From contig PCCT01000113.1 of NCBI GenBank assembly GCA_002731985.1, forward strand, positions 1 through 13,059: a DNA stretch of 13,059 nucleotides, read 5' to 3'. The DNA is from Nitrospinota bacterium. Lineage in GTDB: Bacteria; Nitrospinota; Nitrospinia; Nitrospinales; VA-1. Positions 7,776 through 13,059 of the stretch are shown here, piece after piece (positions within the stretch are counted from its first letter, which is position 1; each line of letters begins with the position of its first letter). Under the pieces are notes generated by a model. That model saw nothing but the letters and a program-made list of their open reading frames with translations, was not told where the DNA came from and did not search any database. A program made the position numbers and the translations under genes.

Positions 7776-8675
7776 ATGAGAAAAAAAATAAAAACTAATT
7801 TGAGTTTTTCACTGATCACCCTAGTCATAGCTTTTTCCGGAAGTAACCTTTTCCACGCCAAAGCCAACGAAGCCTCGTCGCAGACTGAAAGTCCCAAACT
7901 GGAGGAGCAGGCCGCCGGTATCAAGGGTGAGTACGAAGAGTTCCTGCGAAAGTTTAAGGAAAAACCTCCGCACGGAATGATATTGATTCCTGGAGGTGTG
8001 TTTATGATGGGTTCTGAGCATGGTGACACCGATGAAAAACCCGTCCATGAGGTGGCTCTGGGTCCGTTTTTCATAGACCAATTCGAGGTCACGCAGAAGA
8101 AATTTGAAAAGGTCATGGGTTTTAATCCATCCATTTTCATAAGCGGGACTTTTACCGGAGGATACCTTATGCCTGGAGAATCCGGCGAAGAACCCGCCAA
8201 ATTCAAAGGCCACAATAGGCCTGTGGAAAGAGTGACGTGGCACGAAGCCAAAGAGTATTGTGAAAAATTAAATAAGCGTCTTCCTACCGAGGCAGAGTGG
8301 GAATATGCTGCACGCGCCGGAAGTACAACGAAATTTTATTGGGGTGACAAATCAGATGTTTCCTTTTCCTGGACTGCTAAAAATGCAAGGAGCCGATCCC
8401 ACTTGGTCGGTGAAAAGAACCCCAACGCTTTTAATCTTTATGATATCTCAGGAAATGTCTGGGAATGGGTGGCAGACTGGTATGAAGAAAAATCATATAG
8501 TAAAAAACCTGAAGCCAATCCAAAGGGCCCGGTAACCGGCGTCAACAAGGTAATGCGTGGGGGATCCTGGTATGCCCACCCCAACTATTCCCGCTCCACA
8601 TACAGAGCGCAGAATGACCCAACGGTTAAGTATACAGACATCGGATTTCGCTGTGTGTTAGCTCCCCTGTGGTGA
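7776..8675 (+). CDS. Exported SUMF1/FGE-fold protein lacking catalytic cysteines
   Basis: The SUMF1 (formylglycine-generating-enzyme-like) domain runs from MILIPGGVFMMGS (residues 68-80, counted from ATG 7776) through RPVERVTWHEAKEYC, RLPTEAEWEYAARAG, LYDISGNVWEWVADWY and MRGGSW to IGFRCVLA at the C-terminus. A signal peptide (MRKKIKTN, a hydrophobic run, then FHAKANEA) supports ATG 7776 over ATG 7704, which lies only 9 bp past the IS3 remnant. True FGEs have two Cys that bind copper in a GGS-x-x-C-x(4)-C segment. Here those positions are Ala and Ser (A291 and S296 counting from 7704), so sulfatase activation is unlikely. Family members without these Cys act as other enzymes or binding proteins (for example PvdO- or EgtB-type domains), and many are uncharacterised. 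No sulfatase gene is nearby. Full length is 299 aa. Confidence 0.85.
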   Translation: MRKKIKTNLSFSLITLVIAFSGSNLFHAKANEASSQTESPKLEEQAAGIKGEYEEFLRKFKEKPPHGMILIPGGVFMMGSEHGDTDEKPVHEVALGPFFIDQFEVTQKKFEKVMGFNPSIFISGTFTGGYLMPGESGEEPAKFKGHNRPVERVTWHEAKEYCEKLNKRLPTEAEWEYAARAGSTTKFYWGDKSDVSFSWTAKNARSRSHLVGEKNPNAFNLYDISGNVWEWVADWYEEKSYSKKPEANPKGPVTGVNKVMRGGSWYAHPNYSRSTYRAQNDPTVKYTDIGFRCVLAPLW

Positions 8676-8741
8676 AATCTTCCAGCACGACCTGAAGGCA
8701 GGCGACACATTTTTCATTTCCGCCAAAAGTAAAAAGACCAT

Positions 8742-10256
8742 CTAAAAAGTAAAAATACCCTGGAGGTAGATAAAATCCATATCTTCTTTAGTACCCGACT
8801 GGCCAATGAAATCGCCTGCATAAAAATGACTGTAGCCGAACAAGCCCGCCAGATGCCGGTTGAATTTATATTTTGCGATCAAATCAACCTCATACCCTAT
8901 ATCATCGGAGGTTCCCGCAGACCCGGCCCTCTCCACAGCCGCCCCGGCAGTGTAAAGGGCATCATTGGTGTCAGCCCGCCAGAAGTTGTGGCCTGTCAGG
9001 GTAACGGCCAATTTCTTGATCGGTTTAAGGGTTACTCCATGGCTGAAGTCGACAATGTTCTGGCGGCCCACAAAATCCATAAACCCTAAATAGGCGTGCC
9101 CCAACGGGAAAAGTTGATTGAATGTTCCCACATCGCCTCCGGCCTGATCATCTCCGCTGGCATAATCGAATCCCAGGAAAACCCGGGGCTGCCAAAACCA
9201 ATCTCCCCGCTTGTAACCAACCTGGGTGGCAATCATGAAAGCATCAATGTCGGCGGTACTCAACTCGCCAAATTGATAAGCGCCTTCCAGGTCATAATCG
9301 ATGTGGAATTGGGGAACCTTGCCCCATACTCGTCCGCCAAGGGTATGTCTTTCTTCGTCACCGGTGGTGCCATTGAACGTGCGGCCATCATGATCCTTGA
9401 GCAACCAGTAAAGATCCATCCCCACGCCTCCCCAGGTCTTTCCTGTGCCGTATATACCGCTGAACAGGTTGCCGGAATCCGGATCATTGAAACCATACTT
9501 TTCGACTGGAGTGAAATGAGTCCAGAATCCTTCTACATTCCACCCGTGAGTTTCAAGGATTGCGGAAACTCCGTCCCAGTGGCGAAATGCATTTGCCCAG
9601 GGGAGAGGACTGACCAAACGTTGCTTACCTTTTGACAACTCCCTGCGCCCCGGACGCAAAGTAATCGTCCCCATATCCCCCAAAGGGAACCGGAAATCTA
9701 CAAAGGCCTGCTGGAGTTCGAACTCGTCCATATCCAGAGTTCTGGAATTCCCAGGCAGGTTCCTGGAGGTAACATGGGCGCTCTTACCTTCAGCAAACAA
9801 ACGAAAATGCTCACCGTAGTGGATATCAGAATGCAGGATAACCCTGGTGACCAAAAAACTATCTGTGTTGGCAGAGTTAAAAGAAAAGTCGGACCAGTTT
9901 TCCAGGCGTGCCCTAGCATGTCCTCCGAAGCTCACCCAGAGCTTGCCATCGGCGCTTAACGGAATATACTTAATGGGGTCGAACAGGTGGGTGCGTTTTG
10001 ACTTGGGACTATTTTTCAGGATAGACCAGTCTTCTTCAAACCGCAGTAACTTCCATTTCGGGCGTTCCGTCTCACCCGAACCGGATGCTACAGATCCCCC
10101 TTGAGCCTGAACCGTGGGAGTCAAAAAACAAACTCCGATAAAAACTGGCAACAACAATACAATAAGAAATTTTGGAGAGGGATACCCTCCATTTTTTACA
10201 AGTACATAGAATAACTTTAGATAATTAGAGGATATGAACTTTTCGGTCCTTATCAT
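8742..10256 (-). CDS. Alginate-export-family outer-membrane porin
   Basis: This 504-residue protein (from ATG 10256) has a signal sequence with a long n-region: the hydrophobic core starts near LIVLLLPVFIG and ends at TVQA/QGG. The body resembles the AlgE/alginate_exp beta-barrel family: FGGHARARLENW, LRPGRRELSKGKQRLVSP, HWDGVSAILE, LGGRVWGK, and FDYASGDD before NQLFPLGHAYLGFMDFVGRQN, with a C-terminal aromatic residue (FTF). These barrels let anionic oligosaccharides or small anions pass the outer membrane; in non-alginate producers the substrate is unknown. The open frame extends to GTG 10322, but that extension is the decayed end of another porin (10277-10364), so I take ATG 10256. The ribosome-binding site there is weak. 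It converges with the SUMF1-type gene and lies downstream of the tetraheme cytochrome gene on the same strand. Confidence 0.85.
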   Translation of the reverse strand: MIRTEKFISSNYLKLFYVLVKNGGYPSPKFLIVLLLPVFIGVCFLTPTVQAQGGSVASGSGETERPKWKLLRFEEDWSILKNSPKSKRTHLFDPIKYIPLSADGKLWVSFGGHARARLENWSDFSFNSANTDSFLVTRVILHSDIHYGEHFRLFAEGKSAHVTSRNLPGNSRTLDMDEFELQQAFVDFRFPLGDMGTITLRPGRRELSKGKQRLVSPLPWANAFRHWDGVSAILETHGWNVEGFWTHFTPVEKYGFNDPDSGNLFSGIYGTGKTWGGVGMDLYWLLKDHDGRTFNGTTGDEERHTLGGRVWGKVPQFHIDYDLEGAYQFGELSTADIDAFMIATQVGYKRGDWFWQPRVFLGFDYASGDDQAGGDVGTFNQLFPLGHAYLGFMDFVGRQNIVDFSHGVTLKPIKKLAVTLTGHNFWRADTNDALYTAGAAVERAGSAGTSDDIGYEVDLIAKYKFNRHLAGLFGYSHFYAGDFIGQSGTKEDMDFIYLQGIFTF

Positions 10257-10276
10257 CAAAGCTAACCCTAGAGAGG

Positions 10277-10364
10277 AGCCAATGAAATCGCCGACAAAAA
10301 AGCCTGTGTCCGAACACGCCACCAGATGCCGCGAGCATTTATATATTCGGTCAATTCAACCTCA
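10277..10364 (-). pseudogene. Remnant of the 3' end of a second porin gene
   Basis: This segment aligns to 8802-8893, near the 3' end of the intact porin gene and in the same orientation, at roughly three-quarters identity by eye with several 1-2 base gaps. Shared blocks include GCCAATGAAATCGCC, CCAGATGCCG and TCAACCTCAT on the + strand. The gaps break the frame: in one frame it still reads GDFIG (as in the intact porin's HFYAGDFIG), in another EVEL (EVDL in the intact gene). It is the leftover of a tandem paralogue lying upstream of the intact copy. Confidence 0.75.
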
Positions 10365-10456
10365 TGTTAATCCCCGCCTCCACTGAAGTGAGGGGACAGG
10401 CACTCCTTTGAACTCTAAAGGTAGGCTGAACGGGTTTTAGAGGCCTCCCTAACGTT

Positions 10457-11386
10457 TCATTTCTTATAGTTGAAAGTTTTTGCCTTTGAGTTATAAGGCT
10501 TGGTGCCTTTTTTGAATTTTAGTTTGCCATCCTTTTCCTTGAAATTCTCAATGACCAGAGGCGTTTTCTCAGACTGGGATACTTCCTTGACCCTCTTCTT
10601 GATTGTTTCAAGCTTCTGGTCCATGTTATCGTCATTCCAGAACTTATCGATTGGATGGACTTTCTTTTTTCGCTCTTCAAAATCGAACTTGTATTTTTCA
10701 TGCACATCGGGCTGGAAAGGGGCCTTGGGATGGGTATGGCACCGAGTGCAAACGTTGGCATAGTCCCATCGCTGGCCGTATTTCTCCGCATCCCCCTTGT
10801 CGAATTTACCCTTGGAGGCGGTCATGACAGCGCGCAAATGGGATCCCCCTGCAACGGAATGACACATCTCGCATCCCACCTGCTCCAAGCTAGGCTCATC
10901 GGGGTCGATCCGGGTGGCTGTGTCCTTCCCCTTCTTGTTCTTGGAACCCGCGGGTTTAAATCCGCCTCTCTGCTTATACCCAGTGGTGTGGCACCGCAAA
11001 CAGAGAGGTGTGGTCGTGTAGTCTTTTTCGGGATCTAGCTTGACCCGTTCTTTGGCTTCTTTGCGTTCTCCGGGTTTCAGCAGATCAAAGGTACCCCCGT
11101 GGGGAGATTCTTTCCAGGCTTCATAATAAGGATCATGACAGCTTCCATCACATTTGGCGGACCCGACATATCCCACTTTCTTCTTGAACACTTTTCTCAA
11201 CTTTTTTACAGTCTTTTTCCTGGCCTTCACATTCTTCTTTGCTTCCCATTTATCTAAAAGGGCATTTTCCTCTGCGGTGATTTTAATATCCTTCTTCTTT
11301 TTTTTTGCCGTAACCAGCTCTCCGGTTCCCAGGACGAATGTAACGGAAAGCAAAATAAGACCAAGAATTTTAAATGCATTCCTCAT
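10457..11386 (-). CDS. Tetraheme cytochrome c, c554 family, with one CX3CH site
   Basis: This is an exported 309-residue cytochrome. The signal peptide (residues 1-27, ending VTA) is followed by a very Lys-rich segment (28-70). Four haem sites follow: C79-DGS-C-H84 (CX3CH), C129LRCH, C172EMCH and C213TRCH. YVGSAKC, WKESPHGGTF, CHTTGYK, GFKPAG, VGCEMCH and GGSH are the conserved elements of the cytochrome c554 family, in which four c-haems pass electrons in the periplasm. H96, H183 and H219 are candidate distal ligands. The C-terminal 90 residues are basic, haem-free and of unknown role. The Shine-Dalgarno is strong (GGAGG, 11392-11396, - strand). It is flanked by an AhbD-like gene upstream and a porin downstream on the same strand. 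The partner and physiological electron donor cannot be read from the sequence. Confidence 0.88.
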   Translation of the reverse strand: MRNAFKILGLILLSVTFVLGTGELVTAKKKKKDIKITAEENALLDKWEAKKNVKARKKTVKKLRKVFKKKVGYVGSAKCDGSCHDPYYEAWKESPHGGTFDLLKPGERKEAKERVKLDPEKDYTTTPLCLRCHTTGYKQRGGFKPAGSKNKKGKDTATRIDPDEPSLEQVGCEMCHSVAGGSHLRAVMTASKGKFDKGDAEKYGQRWDYANVCTRCHTHPKAPFQPDVHEKYKFDFEERKKKVHPIDKFWNDDNMDQKLETIKKRVKEVSQSEKTPLVIENFKEKDGKLKFKKGTKPYNSKAKTFNYKK

Positions 11387-11474
11387 GGCTCCCTCCGCCG
11401 TTAAATAAAAAAAATCGATCGATATTTCCCGCTTGACTGCTCAATCCTGACTGTAATCTGCTCTTATAAGATTA

Positions 11475-11489
11475 GTTGAATAATTCAAC
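11475..11489. repeat. Perfect 15-bp palindrome over the radical-SAM stop codon
   Basis: GTTGAATAATTCAAC is a perfect 7-1-7 inverted repeat between the radical-SAM gene and the cytochrome gene and includes the former's TGA stop. It is AT-rich with no U-tract, so it is not a convincing terminator. It could be an operator for the cytochrome gene or coincidental. Confidence 0.35.
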
Positions 11490-12552
11490 AGGAAACTTCC
11501 GGTTCATACAGGCAATTGGGTTCCTCTGCAAGATAATGACCGTCTTCCTCGAAGGCACGAGCCCTGCAACCCGAGCATATTCTCTTGAACTTACAGATAC
11601 CGCACTTGCCCTCCAACAGCTCGGGTTCCCGTAAGGAACCAAAGATGGAGGAGTTTTGCCAGATATGGCTAAGACTGTGCTCTCGAATATTCCCACAAAC
11701 AGTTGGGAGATAACCACAGGGAAAAACCTCCCCTTTATGTGACACAAAGCATATCCCCGTTCCCGCAAGACACCCTTTGGTCATATGGTTGAAGCTTTCG
11801 GTATCCTTCCGTTTCGGAAGCGAGGTTCTCTTTTCAGCTAGGATGCGGAAATAATGGGGCGCGCAAACTGGTCGTATGTGAAGTTTGCCTTCCTGAGAAA
11901 AATCATGGATTTTGAGAAGGGTTTCTTCATATTCTTCGGGGGTCAATTGGTATTCATCCTTTATCTCCATGCCACAGCCAACAGGAACTAGCAAGAAGGG
12001 GTGAAGGGCGGCGGCTCCCAGTTCAAGAGTGAGACGGTAAATGCCTTCAAGCTCGTGAACGTTATGCCGGGTGATCGTGGTGTTGATTTGGAAGGGAACA
12101 TCATGCAGGGCGAGATTCATAACTCCCTGAATCGCCTTGCCGAAGGATCCAGGCATCTTGCGAAAACGATCATGGGTATCTGCGCAGGCGCCATCGAGGC
12201 TGATCGACACCCGGCGAATGCCTGCGGAAGCAATTTCCTTAGCCAGAGGAAGGTCAATCATGGTTCCGTTAGAAGCAAGAGCCACCGGGACATCTTTCTG
12301 CTCAGCATATCTGGCGATATCAAGAACATCCGGGCGAACCAATGGTTCGCCTCCGCTCAATACAAGGACCGGCTTATGATCGAAATCCCGGGCTAGGCCA
12401 TCAATGAACTGACAGGACTCCTCAAATGACAGATCCCCGCTGGACATTTCTTTCCCGACTTCAAGACGTCTGCAATGCACACATTCCAGGTTGCATGCCG
12501 CAGTCATCTCCCAAAAAACCAGCGAAAGTGGAGTTTTATTTCCAGTTTTCAT
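11485..12552 (-). CDS. ahbD: Radical-SAM haem-biosynthesis enzyme, AhbD-like (SPASM)
   Basis: This 355-residue protein has the radical-SAM cluster C20-x3-C24-x2-C27 (TAACNLECVHC) and SGGEP (66-70) for SAM binding. SNGTMI (94-99), ISLDG (117-121) and INTTITRHN (156-164) follow. The C-terminal half has LLVPVGCG, CAPHYFRI (230-237), GCLAGTGICFVSH (260-272), PCGYL and KCGIC(x5)CSGCRARAF (316-333), a SPASM-type auxiliary-cluster region. This set resembles AhbD, the radical-SAM enzyme that decarboxylates two propionates of Fe-coproporphyrin III to vinyls, the last step of the siroheme-dependent haem b route. NirJ (haem d1) and AhbC are close relatives and cannot be fully excluded by eye. No ahbA/B/C or nir genes are in the window. 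Start ATG 12552 has an unusual G-rich leader (GGGGGG ending 4 bp before it). The neighbouring cytochrome gene fits a demand for haem. Confidence 0.7.
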   Translation of the reverse strand: MKTGNKTPLSLVFWEMTAACNLECVHCRRLEVGKEMSSGDLSFEESCQFIDGLARDFDHKPVLVLSGGEPLVRPDVLDIARYAEQKDVPVALASNGTMIDLPLAKEIASAGIRRVSISLDGACADTHDRFRKMPGSFGKAIQGVMNLALHDVPFQINTTITRHNVHELEGIYRLTLELGAAALHPFLLVPVGCGMEIKDEYQLTPEEYEETLLKIHDFSQEGKLHIRPVCAPHYFRILAEKRTSLPKRKDTESFNHMTKGCLAGTGICFVSHKGEVFPCGYLPTVCGNIREHSLSHIWQNSSIFGSLREPELLEGKCGICKFKRICSGCRARAFEEDGHYLAEEPNCLYEPEVSC

Positions 12553-12603
12553 AATCCCCCCCGGGTTTTTTCAAGCTTTCCTAATAATTGCAATCGGAAA
12601 AAC

Positions 12604-13059
12604 TCAGAATTGTTCTAAAAGTTCATTGACCTTTCTTCTGTAATCTTCATCGGATATCAGGTTTTCCTCTTTCCACTCCTTTAACATTTTTAATTTTTCT
12701 TTAACAAAGATACCCTCCAAAGTGGCATCTTCTTTTACATGACCTGGTGAACCAGACTTGGAATTTGCTTTCCTGGTATTTTCAAGAGGGACGGTTATCC
12801 AGTAATCGTACCGGGTCTTGAACCCCAGGGCACTTTCCGAATAAAAATACTTCTGCTTCTTTCGAGGCTCCAGCTTCCAGTTAACCAAAATTTCTCCGCC
12901 CGTCTCCTGAGCCACGGACTGGTGATCCACCAGACGGTCCATCCCCTGGATTCGATTGAAACGCCAATTCAAGGCATGGCCCAAAACAAACACATCCCCG
13001 GAAGTTTCCCCCCGTTTCGTGTGGATTGAAAAGTGAACGATCTCCCCGGGCTTGACCGC
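12604..13059 (-). CDS. Unidentified protein, C-terminal part, with SHOCT-like tail (cut by window edge)
   Basis: The frame is open from the stop at 12604 to the right edge, giving 151 codons with no convincing start; a GTG at 12993 is internal because the reading continues upstream in the same style (KPGEIVHFSIHTKRGETSG). The N-terminal part seen looks like beta-rich extracytoplasmic sequence. The last 30 residues (KLKMLKEWKE, then LISDEDYRRKVNELL) resemble the SHOCT short C-terminal helical hairpin, an oligomerisation-type element often found at protein ends. The gene ends 51 bp before the radical-SAM start on the same strand, so the two may be co-transcribed. I cannot assign a function. Confidence 0.6.
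   Translation of the reverse strand, partial: AVKPGEIVHFSIHTKRGETSGDVFVLGHALNWRFNRIQGMDRLVDHQSVAQETGGEILVNWKLEPRKKQKYFYSESALGFKTRYDYWITVPLENTRKANSKSGSPGHVKEDATLEGIFVKEKLKMLKEWKEENLISDEDYRRKVNELLEQF

Noticed and set aside
7739..8251. 170-codon - strand ORF across the SUMF1-type gene
   Set aside because: The opposite strand carries a full, motif-rich SUMF1 domain; this frame has no recognisable features.
8700..8760. Repeated TTTTTACTTTT at the porin stop as a regulatory repeat
   Set aside because: There are only two imperfect copies of a low-complexity string; it probably has no function.
9096..9635. 179-codon + strand ORF inside the porin gene
   Set aside because: It is antisense to the well-supported porin, shows no family features and lacks a ribosome-binding site; it is a shadow frame.
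10376..10399. Inverted repeat (CCTC-ACT / AGT-GAGG) as a terminator for the cytochrome gene
   Set aside because: The stem is short with a bulge and has no U-run on either strand.
11475..11489. Palindrome GTTGAATAATTCAAC as a third Fur box
   Set aside because: It is 13-15 bp with different half-site spacing and lacks the TTGAGTAT/ATTCTCAA halves shared by the two Fur-type boxes.
1..13059. CRISPR arrays, tRNA or rRNA genes
   Set aside because: I saw no regularly spaced repeats, no cloverleaf with T-arm consensus and no conserved rRNA segments.

Overview
The window comes from a Gram-negative, respiring bacterium rich in c-type cytochromes. It encodes lipoprotein-like or Sec-exported periplasmic proteins, an outer-membrane beta-barrel of the alginate-export type, a tetraheme cytochrome of the c554 family and a radical-SAM enzyme of the siroheme-derived (AhbD/NirJ) haem branch. 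This gene mix fits marine nitrite oxidisers or sulfur/metal-cycling deltaproteobacterial relatives such as Nitrospinota or Desulfobacterota; the assignment is an inference from gene content, and no rRNA or tRNA is present to fix it.

Left block (1-5230, + strand): an iron-acquisition operon. A near-consensus sigma70 promoter (-35 TTGACA at 26-31, 17-bp spacer, -10 TATTAT at 49-54) has a 17-bp Fur-box-like palindrome (44-60) over its -10. It drives a cytochrome c/FTR1 iron permease fusion, a PepSY-type two-helix membrane protein carrying a seven-repeat beta-propeller in the periplasm, and an exported FMN-binding protein with a flavinylation motif. A YaiI/YqxD-family gene follows 2 bp later and is probably co-transcribed. 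The permease and the PepSY protein end in homologous cytoplasmic tails with conserved His and Cys residues. My reading is a redox-coupled iron importer: electrons pass through FMN, haem b or haem c, and iron passes through FTR1.

Middle (5231-8675): a 432-residue membrane protein I do not recognise; a small Bfd-like [2Fe-2S] ferredoxin gene on the - strand, whose promoter contains an almost identical Fur-box palindrome (7309-7325); a 170-bp decayed IS3-family fragment (7525-7694); and an exported SUMF1/FGE-fold protein that lacks the two catalytic cysteines of true formylglycine-generating enzymes. The two Fur boxes tie the permease operon and the ferredoxin gene into one probable iron-starvation regulon, with uptake in the first and bacterioferritin iron mobilisation in the second.

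Right block (8742-13059, all - strand): a SHOCT-like C-terminal gene cut by the window edge, an AhbD-like haem-synthesis radical-SAM enzyme, a tetraheme cytochrome with one non-canonical CX3CH haem site, and an alginate-export-type porin. A remnant of a second porin's 3' end lies just upstream of the intact porin and explains a misleading N-terminal extension of its reading frame.
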